A stretch of DNA of 64,000 nt from an uncultured Prevotellaceae bacterium (GCA_947166305.1 CAMVDV010000015.1:1-64000); one strand, 5' to 3'. Counted from the stretch's first letter, positions 49,156-58,111 are shown. The notes: generated by a model from the sequence alone, not told the origin. Numbers and translations: made by a program.

Positions 49156-51660
49156 ATGAATAAGATGAAAAGGAAATCAATCATAAGCATGTTGTTGCTG
49201 AGCATGACGTTTGGTATGTTCTCCACGTCCTGTCAGGACATGCTCTCCCCCGACAGTGAGCGTCATGCCTACACTGTGGCCGAGGACACCCTCTATTCCT
49301 ACTGGGGCATCCTCAAGTCTCTGCAGAACATTGCCGAGCGCTACGTCATCCTGAACGAGTGCCGTGGCGACTTGGTGGATGCCTCAAGCTACGTCAGCGA
49401 CACCATTGCTGCCATCGTCAACTTCGGCGAGACGGACAATCCCGAGCTGTGGAAGGACGGTGCCTGCGCCTATCTGAGCATCGCCGACTACTATCACGTC
49501 ATCAACAGCTGCAATGCCTACATCGCCAGCTGCGACACTATGCGCACCACGGGCACCAATCGCAAGTACATGCTTTCGGAGTATGCGCAGGTGAAGGCCA
49601 TCCGTGCGTGGGTTTACATGCAGTTGCTCTATGCCTACGGCGAGAATCGCGTCCCCTTCTACACGGACCCGATGCTCACCACCGACGACATCAACGACTT
49701 CGTGGCGAACAGCACCACCAAGGTGACTGCTCAGCGTCTGGCCGACGAGCTCGGTCCGGACCTCGAAGAGCTGGAATGGATGGAGTATGACTCCCGTTAT
49801 GGCCTGCCCAACTACAACAATTATGGCGATGCCAACTTCGGTGCGAGCCACTTCATCGTCCACAGCAGCAAGTGTATGTTCCCCATCTCCATCGTCCTGG
49901 GCGACCTCTATCTGCTCAGCGGAAAGTATGCTGATGCTGCAAGCCACTACTACAAGTACATCAACTCGCAGTACTGTGGCCCGCTGCCCACCGATGAGTT
50001 CTTTTGCACGGGCCTTCTCGACGACCGTCTGGACTATCCTATCTACGACTGGTCCTCCCGGGCTCCCTACTACGAGCCGCAGGCTGTCAGCCGCAGCACA
50101 GAGGCCATCACCTGCATACCCAGCAACAAGGGTAAGCTCGAAGGCCGTGTGCTGACCGACATCTGCCGCCTCTTCGGATTCGAGGCACAGATGGTGACCG
50201 GCCGCTACACGGTCAAGACCGACGATGGCGAGGAGACTCAGACATCATCTTCCGTCATCCTCACGCCCAACTACGAGCGCGAGCTTATCCCCAGCAAGGG
50301 CTATGAGGCACTCTGCGACGACCAGAAGTATGAGATTTACGTCGGTTCCGTCCAGAACGGCAACTTCACGGCCGAGTCGCTCGAGGAGCTTCCTGGCGTG
50401 GGCGACGCACGTCGCGCCTGGATCTACAGCAGCGGTGGCCGTCAGTGGAACTTCTATGTGGGCGACGACCGACTCTATGGCAAGATGGTCTCCAAGCAGA
50501 ATCCCGGCGGAGCCTTCTCCACCACCTATCCCGTTGTCTATCGAAAGAGCAGCGTCTGGCTGCGCTATGCCGAAGCTCTGAACAGGGCTGGATTCCCCGG
50601 CTACGCCTTTGCCATCCTCAAGACCGGACTTTGCAACAACGAAGACTGGTTCCCCCGCTGGAACGGCATAGCCGACGACTATCGTGGCACCAACTATTTC
50701 GGCCCCGACGGCAATGTCCGTGTGGATGCCGGTGCCGACTATCTCGTCAGGGAGGGCGACTCCGTCTTCTTCTATGTCGACAGGGTTGGCGAGACAGAGA
50801 AGGTGTTGCCTTTCGACAGGACGTTCAGCTCCTACGACGAGGTGAAGGAGTATCTGGCCAGCGCCAGCAGCGATGTCATCTTCACCAACTATGCTGACTT
50901 CGAAGCCTGGCTCAACAGCTACTTCGAGCAGGAGTTCACGGCCTACAACGAAGCTAATCCCGAGACACCGATGGAGTCCCCGCGCCAGATAGACAAGGCT
51001 CAGGTCTTCTGGGCACCGCGCTATGGTGTGGACTCCTACGAGAACAAGACGAGCGAACTCTGCACCAAGGCCTGCTACTATCTGGACCGCCGCGAAGTGG
51101 AGAGCGCAGCCAATGTGCCCTACCTCAACTTCAATCAGACTTATCTGCGCGGACAGGACTACTCTCAGTGGATTGAATTCAAGGAGCAGGGCAAGCTGTT
51201 CAATGCCACCTCCAACGTGACCCGCTTCTCCGGCAACGGCAGTTCCGACGCCACCTTCACTATCGGTGTCCACCAGCGCGGCTGCGGTTTCATCATGTGC
51301 TTCGACCCTGTCGACCTTCAGGGCAAGCCCATCCGCTCGGCCTTCGACTATGCTCCGATGGTACAGAAGAAGCTTGCCGAGGAAGGCATCACGGTGTCGG
51401 AGGACGACATCTACAACGGTGAGGTTTCTCAGGAACAGATTCAGGACGCAGTGGAAGACCTCATCATCGATGAGTGCGCGCTTGAGCTGGCCTTCGAAGG
51501 CTCTCGTTTCAGCGATCTCTACCGCGTGGCCAAGCGTCGCGGCACACCCGACTATCTCGCCAAGCGCGTGGCCAAGCGTCACACGGGCGAGATTGACGAG
51601 AAGCTCCGCAGCCGCCTCCAGAACGAGGCCAACTGGTTCCTGCCCATACCTCAGGAATAA
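49156..51660 (+). CDS. SusD/RagB-type lipoprotein, module 2
   Basis: 834 residues from ATG 49156 (MNKMKRKSIISML); an upstream in-frame ATG lies inside the SusC end. Lipobox FSTSC (Cys26). SusD-type helices: YAQVKAIRAWVYMQLLYAYG and FPISIVLGDLYLLSGKYADA, late VWLRYAEALNRAGFPGYAF, and the C-terminal DECALELAFEGSRFSDLYRVAKRR signature. About 250 residues longer than typical SusD, with an extra middle region (about 370-480) containing TPNYERELIPSKGYEAL. Last gene of the locus; a terminator follows. Confidence 0.9.
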   Translation: MNKMKRKSIISMLLLSMTFGMFSTSCQDMLSPDSERHAYTVAEDTLYSYWGILKSLQNIAERYVILNECRGDLVDASSYVSDTIAAIVNFGETDNPELWKDGACAYLSIADYYHVINSCNAYIASCDTMRTTGTNRKYMLSEYAQVKAIRAWVYMQLLYAYGENRVPFYTDPMLTTDDINDFVANSTTKVTAQRLADELGPDLEELEWMEYDSRYGLPNYNNYGDANFGASHFIVHSSKCMFPISIVLGDLYLLSGKYADAASHYYKYINSQYCGPLPTDEFFCTGLLDDRLDYPIYDWSSRAPYYEPQAVSRSTEAITCIPSNKGKLEGRVLTDICRLFGFEAQMVTGRYTVKTDDGEETQTSSSVILTPNYERELIPSKGYEALCDDQKYEIYVGSVQNGNFTAESLEELPGVGDARRAWIYSSGGRQWNFYVGDDRLYGKMVSKQNPGGAFSTTYPVVYRKSSVWLRYAEALNRAGFPGYAFAILKTGLCNNEDWFPRWNGIADDYRGTNYFGPDGNVRVDAGADYLVREGDSVFFYVDRVGETEKVLPFDRTFSSYDEVKEYLASASSDVIFTNYADFEAWLNSYFEQEFTAYNEANPETPMESPRQIDKAQVFWAPRYGVDSYENKTSELCTKACYYLDRREVESAANVPYLNFNQTYLRGQDYSQWIEFKEQGKLFNATSNVTRFSGNGSSDATFTIGVHQRGCGFIMCFDPVDLQGKPIRSAFDYAPMVQKKLAEEGITVSEDDIYNGEVSQEQIQDAVEDLIIDECALELAFEGSRFSDLYRVAKRRGTPDYLAKRVAKRHTGEIDEKLRSRLQNEANWFLPIPQE

Positions 51661-51710
51661 AAAAGTTTTCCTAGTCATAATTTCGGCAACTCCTCCCCGC
51701 GAGGAGTGCA

Positions 51711-51750
51711 ACAAGCCCCATGGCCGCGAGGTCGGTGGGGCTTGTCTTTT
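51711..51750 (+). terminator. Terminator of the fasciclin/Sus operon
   Basis: Perfect 10-bp stem ACAAGCCCCA/TGGGGCTTGT (51711-51720/51736-51745), 15-nt loop, followed by CTTTT. Lies 51 nt after the SusD-2 stop. Confidence 0.85.
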
Positions 51751-51761
51751 ATGATAATGTT

Positions 51762-51878
51762 CGTGCGGATTTGCAATCCGCACGTTTGGAATATAGGGAT
51801 TTGCAATCCCGCAACTCTTGTTTTGCCGCACCAGCAAATGCTTATATTCAATTCCGTCGGATTGCAAATCCGCCGGAA
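51762..51878. repeat. Cluster of three REP-like palindromes
   Basis: (1) CGTGCGGATT/AATCCGCACG, 51762-51771/51775-51784, perfect. (2) GGGATT/AATCCC, 51796-51801/51805-51810. (3) TCCGTCGGATT/AATCCGCCGGA around 51854-51878, one mismatch, preceded by CAAATGCTTATATTC as at 14538-14552. All share the centre GGATT-nnn-AATCC. Confidence 0.8.
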
Positions 51879-51947
51879 CGATAGCCGCAGCGAAGGGCTT
51901 GAGAAACGAAATCCTCTTAGATAGAATGTGGCGTGACTTGTTTTGCA

Positions 51948-52086
51948 TGTAGGGACGCGCCGTGGCGCGTCCGCCCTCCGCGATACATTCTCCTTCGCCG
52001 TGCCTTCGCTGCAAACGCGGACGCGATACATTCTTCTTTGCCGTGCCTTCGCTGCGAACGTGGACGCGCCACGGCGCGTCCCTACA
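51948..52086. mobile_element. 139-bp MITE-like element with 25-bp terminal inverted repeats
   Basis: The left end 51948-51972 (TGTAGGGACGCGCC...) is the exact reverse complement of the right end 52062-52086. Inside are two tandem 43-bp direct repeats (51979-52021 and 52022-52064; GATACATTCT(C/T)CTT(C/T)GCCG). Each end is itself palindromic (GGACGCGCC/GGCGCGTCC). No coding capacity. A degraded end-like copy lies at 14609-14634. Confidence 0.7.
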
Positions 52087-52193
52087 GGGCGTCAAATCCT
52101 TCTATAGAAAAGGATTATTATCATTATTCCAATTCGTGTTTATGATAATGCCCGTGCGGAGTTGTAATCCGGACGCTTGGGGGCGGTGCTGAT

Positions 52194-52281
52194 AACCCTG
52201 CAGGGTTCTTGCCATCACCCTTCGGGGTTCCGCCTGCAACCCTGTAGGGTTTTCGCGGATGGGCCGAAGGGTTTCGGGAAC
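52194..52281. repeat. 22-nt tandem array with AACCCT/AGGGTT core, 4 units
   Basis: Units start at 52194, 52216, 52238 and 52260: AACCCTGCAGGGTTCTTGCC, CACCCTTCGGGGTTCCGCC, AACCCTGTAGGGTTTTCGC, TGGGCCGAAGGGTTTCGGG. Weaker units may continue to about 52303. The core AACCCTGCAGGGTT is a perfect 14-bp palindrome in the first unit. Confidence 0.82.
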
Positions 52282-52394
52282 AATGTCGGGCGAAGTCCTT
52301 CGGCCGGGCACGCCCTCCAAAAAATCCGTGCGCTTTTTTACTGACTTAGCAATCTCGTTTCAGAAAATAATGGCCATCGCTTCAGGGAAAAAAC

Positions 52395-52482
52395 ATCGCC
52401 GCGTGCGGAAATGTCCATCGCCGCGTGCGGAAATGTTCATCGCCGCGTGCGGAAATGTTCATCGCCGCGTGCGGCGTTTCCT
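52395..52482. repeat. 22-nt tandem array, 4 near-identical units
   Basis: Units start at 52395, 52417, 52439 and 52461. The first three are ATCGCCGCGTGCGG + AAATGT(C/T)C, almost exact copies; the fourth ends CGTTTCC. The most homogeneous array in the window. Confidence 0.92.
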
Positions 52483-52599
52483 GTTCCTCTTGCCGAGGAT
52501 TGACGTTTTGAAATTCGGTATTTTAGGGTATAAAAGGCAAAAATTTCGGTAAAATGGGCTTTTTTTACCATTTTTCAAGTTTTTTAAGACAAATAATTG

Positions 52600-52607
52600 T
52601 ACCTTTG
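52600..52607 (+). promoter_or_regulatory. Promoter -7 box for the calycin/dockerin operon
   Basis: TACCTTTG followed by CAGC, 51 nt before the ATG at 52659, in an A/T-rich region. The -33 region has T-tracts but no exact TTTG at 20 nt. Confidence 0.55.
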
Positions 52608-52658
52608 CAGCGTTTTTAATAAAGCGAATCGTCTAACCTAAAATTTATAAAAAACCAA

Positions 52659-54647
52659 ATGAAGAAAATTTTACTTACCCTTGTTTGTGCCATGACCGCA
52701 CTCTTCGCTGTGGCACAGACCGAAACCAACTACAAGGAACAGTACGTTGCTACTGTGAACGGCGAGGCTCAGGAAGCCCGCGAATCAGACATTACCGTGG
52801 TGGACAACGGCGATGGCACCATCAACTTTGTGCTCCGCGACTTTGTCCTCAAGGTCGGCGACAACGAAATGCCCGTGGGTGACATCAGTCTCACCGGCGT
52901 TCCCGCCACCAAGGCTGAGGACGGACTGACCTATTTCGCTCAGGAAGGCCAGTTCACCATTCCCGCCGAGAACATTCCCTCCGAGTATGCCATGTTTGCA
53001 ACGATGGGCTATTTCAACGACATCCCCTACACCCTGCAGGGCAAGTACAGCGACGTGAAGCTCTTCGCCAACATCAACATCGACATGTCCAAGCTCGGTC
53101 AGACCATCAGCGTAGTGGTCGGCAACGAGGACTTCTCCGATCCTGCCGACGAAGGCAAGGTCTATACCGAACAAATCGTCGTCAGTATCACCACTGAGGA
53201 AGGCACACAGACGTCCGATCCTCAGACGGCTAACGTCACCGTCGTTGACAATGGCGACGGAACCATCAACTTTGTCCTCAAGAACTTCATTCTCAAGCAG
53301 GGCGGCGTGACGCTCAATGTGGGCAACATCGCGCTCGATAACCTTGCAGTCACCAAGGGTGAGGACGGCCTCGACCACATCAGTTTCGACGGCACTCTCG
53401 TCATTCAGAACGGCGACCTTGAGGGTGTGGACTTCTGGGTTGGCCCCTTCCTCGGCGAAATCCCCCTCAAGCTCGAAGGCAAGATGAACGATGAGAAGCT
53501 CTTCGCCACCATCGACATCTCGATGGCTGTGAATGAACAGCAGCAGGACATTCATGTGGAAGTGGGAACCGATGATTTCTCCGCTCCCGTCGTTGAGGGT
53601 AAGGTCTATACCGAACAGATTGTCGTCAGCATCACCACTGAGGAAGGCACTCAGACCTCCAATCCTCAGACGGCTAACGTCACCGTCGTTGACAATGGCG
53701 ACGGCACCATCAACTTTGTCCTCAAGAATTTCATTCTCAAGCAGGGCGACGTTTCGCTCAACGTGGGCAACATCGCGCTCGACAACCTCGCAGTCACCAA
53801 GGGTGAGGACGGCCTCGACCACATCAGCTTCGACGGCAACCTCCTCATTCAGAACGGCGACCTCGAGGGCGTGGACTTCTGGGTTGGCCCCTTCCTCGGC
53901 GAGATTCCTCTCAAGCTCGAAGGCAAGATGAACGACGAGAAGCTCTTCGCCACCATCGACATCTCGATGGCCGTGAACGGACAGCAGCAGGACATTCATG
54001 TTGAAGTCGGCACCGATGATTTCTCCGCTCCCGCCGCAGAGGGTAAGGTTTATACCGAACAGATTGTCGTCAGCATCACTACGGAGGAAGGCACACAAAC
54101 GTCCGATCCTCAGGAGGCTAACGTCACCGTTGTCGACAATGGCGACGGCACCATCAACTTTGTCCTCAAGAACTTCATCCTCAAGCAGGGCGACGTGACG
54201 CTCAACGTGGGCAACATCGCGCTCGACAACCTCGCAGTCACCAAGGGTGAGGACGGCCTCGACCACATCAGCTTCGACGGCAACCTCCTCATTCAGAACG
54301 GCGACCTCGAGGGCGTGGACTTCTGGGTTGGCCCCTTCCTCGGCGAGATTCCCCTCAAGCTCGAAGGCAAGATGAACGACGAGAAGCTTTTCGCCACCAT
54401 CGACATCTCGATGGCCGTGAACGGACAGCAGCAAGACATTCATGTCGAAGTCGGCACCGATACGTTCGCTCCCGCTACTCTTGCGGGCGATGTCAACGGA
54501 GATGGCTCTGTCGACATAGCCGATGCCGTCAGTGTCCTCAATATCATGGCCGAAGGCACCAACGACCCTGTGGGCGACGTCAACGGCGATGAGAAGGTTG
54601 ACATTGCAGACTTCGTGAGCGTGCTCAACATCATGGCCGAACAGTAA
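52659..54647 (+). CDS. Secreted calycin-like repeat protein with C-terminal dockerin
   Basis: 662 residues. Signal peptide (MKKILLTLVCAMTALFAVAQ), four calycin-like (PF13944-type) beta-barrel modules, then a dockerin type I. The last three modules are nearly identical at DNA level with a 444-bp (148-residue) period: KVYTEQIVVSITTEEGTQTS starts at residues 167, 315 and 463. The first module is diverged. The dockerin (about 608-662) has two calcium-binding repeats, GDVNGDGSVDIADAVSVLN and GDVNGDEKVDIADFVSVLN. Calycin-like modules suggest lipophilic or small-ligand binding; the dockerin implies docking to a cohesin elsewhere. First gene of a four-gene run. Confidence 0.85.
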   Translation: MKKILLTLVCAMTALFAVAQTETNYKEQYVATVNGEAQEARESDITVVDNGDGTINFVLRDFVLKVGDNEMPVGDISLTGVPATKAEDGLTYFAQEGQFTIPAENIPSEYAMFATMGYFNDIPYTLQGKYSDVKLFANINIDMSKLGQTISVVVGNEDFSDPADEGKVYTEQIVVSITTEEGTQTSDPQTANVTVVDNGDGTINFVLKNFILKQGGVTLNVGNIALDNLAVTKGEDGLDHISFDGTLVIQNGDLEGVDFWVGPFLGEIPLKLEGKMNDEKLFATIDISMAVNEQQQDIHVEVGTDDFSAPVVEGKVYTEQIVVSITTEEGTQTSNPQTANVTVVDNGDGTINFVLKNFILKQGDVSLNVGNIALDNLAVTKGEDGLDHISFDGNLLIQNGDLEGVDFWVGPFLGEIPLKLEGKMNDEKLFATIDISMAVNGQQQDIHVEVGTDDFSAPAAEGKVYTEQIVVSITTEEGTQTSDPQEANVTVVDNGDGTINFVLKNFILKQGDVTLNVGNIALDNLAVTKGEDGLDHISFDGNLLIQNGDLEGVDFWVGPFLGEIPLKLEGKMNDEKLFATIDISMAVNGQQQDIHVEVGTDTFAPATLAGDVNGDGSVDIADAVSVLNIMAEGTNDPVGDVNGDEKVDIADFVSVLNIMAEQ

Positions 54648-54673
54648 CCACTCCCTTTCTTCCGAACAAGAAC

Positions 54674-55807
54674 ATGAAAGTCCTCTGCCGCCTGCTGCTG
54701 ACAGCCCTGCTTCCCTTGTGCTCCTATGCACAAGCGGACTCCGTTGCCGTGCAACAACCGGCAGAGGACTTCGTCACGGCCTCCGTCTGCGTGGCAAGCC
54801 CGGGCGATGCCATCTACTCAGCCCTTGGTCATGCCTGCCTGCGCCTGCAGTGTCCGGCCTATGACCTCGACTATGTCTACAGCTACGAGAGCGAAGATGC
54901 CCGTCACAAAGTGCTCGACTTCTTTGCCGGGCGCTTGAAGATGGCCGTTCGCGCCGTGCCCACCGAGCAGTATGTGGCGCTCTATGCACCGGAAGGCAGA
55001 GGCGTGCGGGAATACGAACTCAACCTCCCCATCCGCGTCAAGCAACGGTTGTGGAAGCAAATGGACGAGAGGTTGGACCACAGCCCTGTCCCCTACGACT
55101 ACATGAACCGCGGCTGTGCCGTCTCTGTCCTCAGATGGATAGAGGAAGCCGTGGGCAAGGACAGCCTCCAGTACGGCCCCTGGCCCGAGAAGTACGAGCG
55201 TTCGCGCAAGGAAATCGGCGGCGACAGCATCGCAAACGAGTGGACGCATATCTTTGTATGCTCGTTTGTCACAGGGAAAGCCAACAGCCTTGGCGTTGAC
55301 AACACAGAGAAAGTAATCGTGCCGACCGAGCTTGTAGAGGTGCTGCAAAGTGCCAAGGCTTTCGGCGAGCCGTTGCTCACGGGCAAGAGCAATGTGCTGC
55401 TCCGGCAGACATCGACCGTCGGCAAGGCCCGCATCACGCCCCTCATGGTGTCGCTCGTCTTTCTCTTCCTCGCGCTCCTCAACTTGCGTCTGCACAACAC
55501 GCTGCTCCGCGGCATCGCACTTGCACCGTGCCTCCTGCTCGGAGCGTTTGTGCTGTACCTCGTCGCCCTTTCCAGTTTGACCTGCACCGAGTGGAATTGG
55601 CTCATCATCCCCTTCTGTCCGCTGCCGTTCCTCTTCTGGAAGTGGCGCAAATGGTGGGCACCGGCCTTTGCCGGCGTGTGCTTTGTCTGGATTGCAGCCA
55701 TGCTTTTCTATCCGCATCAGGTCGTGGATAGCGCACACCTCGTGCTCGCCGCAACAATGGGGCTATGCAATATAGAAATCAGAAACCAAAGTATTAATCT
55801 TAAATAA
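54674..55807 (+). CDS. Lnb_N (DUF4105) domain membrane protein
   Basis: 377 residues. Signal peptide (MKVLCRLLLTALLPLCSYAQ). Residues about 33-190 match the Lnb N-terminal periplasmic domain: VCVASPGDAIYSALGHACLRL with the conserved GD...GH pattern, and YDYMNRGCAVSVLRWIEEA with an invariant-looking Cys. Three to four transmembrane helices follow (about 260-350: LMVSLVFLFLALLNLRL, LLLGAFVLYLVALSSL, WWAPAFAGVCFVWIAAMLF). The family is named for Lnb, which moves an acyl chain on lipoproteins in Firmicutes; that activity here is inference. 26 nt after the dockerin gene, 15 nt before the next gene. Confidence 0.8.
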   Translation: MKVLCRLLLTALLPLCSYAQADSVAVQQPAEDFVTASVCVASPGDAIYSALGHACLRLQCPAYDLDYVYSYESEDARHKVLDFFAGRLKMAVRAVPTEQYVALYAPEGRGVREYELNLPIRVKQRLWKQMDERLDHSPVPYDYMNRGCAVSVLRWIEEAVGKDSLQYGPWPEKYERSRKEIGGDSIANEWTHIFVCSFVTGKANSLGVDNTEKVIVPTELVEVLQSAKAFGEPLLTGKSNVLLRQTSTVGKARITPLMVSLVFLFLALLNLRLHNTLLRGIALAPCLLLGAFVLYLVALSSLTCTEWNWLIIPFCPLPFLFWKWRKWWAPAFAGVCFVWIAAMLFYPHQVVDSAHLVLAATMGLCNIEIRNQSINLK

Positions 55808-55822
55808 CTTTTAATTATTATT

Positions 55823-58111
55823 ATGAACAAGTTCAAATTTCTGAGGCTCCTAAGCCTCTTCGTGGTGATGTGCGCCACGAGTCTGTCTTCTTGGGCAGGC
55901 AGTACTACCTATTATTCTAAGGTAGTTGCAACTGCAGTGGGCGATGGTAAAGTCTATGCAAGCAAGGCTTCAACAGGTTCACCTGCTTATGTTGAAGGCT
56001 CTTCGGAAGCAACTAACAGCGGTTCAAGCCAGAATCAGAGCTACTATGTCTATGCCCAGGCAAACGAAGGCAACGAGTTTGTCGGCTGGTTCGACAACGC
56101 TGAATGTGCAGGTACAGCTCTCTCCACATCGGCATCCTACACCGTGAGCGTCAATGCCACGTCAACGACTCAAGGCAGCCCGACGACGATGAACGTCTAT
56201 GCGAAGTTCCAAGCTGTCGGAGGCCCCGAGCTGTCGTACACAGAGGGACATTCTTATGCCAACATCAGTGCAGGCACATACAAGAACGAAACTCTCGTGA
56301 CGAAGAATGTCACGGAAACTATTACCTACGAGTCGAGCAATGAGAACGTGGCAACCGTGGCTTCCGACGGCACAGTGACTCTCCTGAAGAACGGAACTTG
56401 CATCATTACTGCCAAGTCGGGCACAGCTTCCGGCTCCTATATCATAACCGTTATCGACGACGTTCAGGCAGGTGTGACCCAGATTGGCAATGGCGACTTC
56501 GAGGATTGGCGTGGCGTGACAAGCAGCAACCATGCCCCCAACAACTGGAACTCCTTTGAGACCAACGAGGGAGATTTTGCCACCATGGCCCGTGCCCAGC
56601 AGGTAGCAATGGCAGAAGGCGGACGTCCCGGCAGCGATGGCTTCTATTGTGCGGACATATATTCCCGTAATGTAATGTTTGGTATTATAGCCCAAGGTAA
56701 CCTGACGCTTGGCTGTATCAATGCCGGAGCAACGACTGCAGCAGACGCAGCAAACCACAATGTCTCCAAGATAGATGACCCTTCGAAGAGCGAGACCATT
56801 TCCAAAGTTCCTTCGGCCATCAAGGCTTGGGTGAAATTCGTTCCTGGCAAGGCCAATGCAAACTATCCTTATGCTCGCATCTCCGCAACGGTTCACGATG
56901 AATACAATTACATCACACACGGAAAGGCTACCTTCGACACCGACGAGAACAAGGCTCATGCCATTGCACAAGCTGACAGTAACTTCGCAGCCTGCGACTG
57001 GACGGAGATAACCATTCCCTTTGAAGCTACAGGCAACACTACCGACGGTCAGATGTACATTATCGTCAACTTCTCGACCAATGCCGAACCCGGTCAGGGT
57101 CAGGAGGGCGACCATCTCTACATCGATGATGTTGAGCTTGTTTACCCCGAAGCTCCCGAGCCAGTCGTATATAATAAGTATATAAGTGTTGCCGTCAACG
57201 GCACTTCTAGCACTCCTCAGGCAGCCTCCATCGAGGTAACTTACAATGAAGACAACACGATTGACTTCAACCTGAAGAACTTTGCCCTCGACAACAACGG
57301 CACTCCCATGTACGTCGGCAACATCAATCTGCCCGGACTTGCCATCGATGAGGACGGCAACTTCAGCTTCAGCGGCGACATCAAGATTGCTGAGGGCGAC
57401 AAAGAGGGCGTGACCACATGGTTCGGGCCTAAGCTTGGCGACATTCCTGTCGTGCTTGACGGTACGATAAAGGACGAGTACTTCTACGTTCACATTGACA
57501 TCAACGTGGGCTATCCCGTAGAGGTTGAGGTGGGAGACTTGGCAAATGCAACCGTATCCGTGAGCGATGCTCTCGTAGCCACGTTCTGTGCTCCCTTCAA
57601 GGTCGCTATCCCCGAGGCCTATCAGTCTGCCGTCACGGCAAGCATCGTATCGGATGTAGTGAACGACGTACTGCTGCTCGACCCCGTGTCCGACTATGTT
57701 ATCCCTGCCAACACTCCCGTCATCATCGAGACTGCTATGGCTGCCGATCTGCCGGTGAGCGGCATCTTCGTGAAAGGTGCATCCGAAAAATCGCTGTTGG
57801 TCGGTGTCTATGAGGCAACGGCGGCTCCCGTGGGCAGCTACGTCCTGCAGAGCATCGGCGGCAAGGTCGGCTTCTATCAGGTGGCAGAGGGCAACCAGCC
57901 TACCGTTGGAGCTAACCGTTGCTACCTGAATGTGCCTGCTTCTGGCGTGAAGGCGTTCTTCCTTGCTGAGGATGATGCCACCGCTATCAGCGAAACGCTG
58001 GGCGAGAAGACGGCAGAGACCGACGGTGCTGTCTACAACCTTGCAGGTCAGCGCATCCAGAAGATGCAGAGAGGCGTAAACATTATCAACGGAAAGAAAA
58101 TACTTAAATAA
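55823..58111 (+). CDS. Secreted multidomain protein: InlB-type repeat, Big_2, PCMD, calycin-like, sorting tail
   Basis: 762 residues. Signal peptide (cleavage near SSWAG, 26). A Listeria-Bacteroides-type repeat (FVGWFDNAECAGTALSTSA, about 75-130) is followed by a Big_2 Ig-like domain (TYESSNENVATVASDGTVTL, about 135-213), a PCMD-like jelly roll (about 222-435: NGDFEDWRG, FYCADIYSRNVMFGIIAQG, DHLYIDDVELVYPE), and a calycin-like module related to the dockerin protein (about 437-570). The C-terminus VYNLAGQRIQKMQRGVNII then NGKK resembles a type IX secretion sorting tail. Likely a cell-surface protein; no catalytic motif seen. Confidence 0.82.
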   Translation: MNKFKFLRLLSLFVVMCATSLSSWAGSTTYYSKVVATAVGDGKVYASKASTGSPAYVEGSSEATNSGSSQNQSYYVYAQANEGNEFVGWFDNAECAGTALSTSASYTVSVNATSTTQGSPTTMNVYAKFQAVGGPELSYTEGHSYANISAGTYKNETLVTKNVTETITYESSNENVATVASDGTVTLLKNGTCIITAKSGTASGSYIITVIDDVQAGVTQIGNGDFEDWRGVTSSNHAPNNWNSFETNEGDFATMARAQQVAMAEGGRPGSDGFYCADIYSRNVMFGIIAQGNLTLGCINAGATTAADAANHNVSKIDDPSKSETISKVPSAIKAWVKFVPGKANANYPYARISATVHDEYNYITHGKATFDTDENKAHAIAQADSNFAACDWTEITIPFEATGNTTDGQMYIIVNFSTNAEPGQGQEGDHLYIDDVELVYPEAPEPVVYNKYISVAVNGTSSTPQAASIEVTYNEDNTIDFNLKNFALDNNGTPMYVGNINLPGLAIDEDGNFSFSGDIKIAEGDKEGVTTWFGPKLGDIPVVLDGTIKDEYFYVHIDINVGYPVEVEVGDLANATVSVSDALVATFCAPFKVAIPEAYQSAVTASIVSDVVNDVLLLDPVSDYVIPANTPVIIETAMAADLPVSGIFVKGASEKSLLVGVYEATAAPVGSYVLQSIGGKVGFYQVAEGNQPTVGANRCYLNVPASGVKAFFLAEDDATAISETLGEKTAETDGAVYNLAGQRIQKMQRGVNIINGKKILK

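Larger units (their letters stand above)
51661..52658. other. 998-nt gene-free repeat hotspot
   Basis: No gene seen. In order: terminator (51711-51750), three REP-like palindromes (51762-51878), a 139-bp element with perfect terminal inverted repeats (51948-52086), another REP-like piece near 52153-52172 (GTGCGGAGTTGTAATCCGGAC), an AACCCT-type period-22 array (52194-52281), a CCGCGTGCGG-type period-22 array (52395-52482), and an A/T-rich promoter region. No other window segment holds so many repeat types. Confidence 0.75.

Noticed and set aside
34817..51660. Classical polysaccharide utilisation locus with a named substrate
   Set aside because: No glycoside hydrolase, lyase, sulfatase or regulator within or next to the run; a substrate cannot be assigned.
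52395..52482. CRISPR array
   Set aside because: Units are contiguous 22-mers with no unique spacers, repeats are too short, and no cas genes are present. The same holds for the other period-22 loci.
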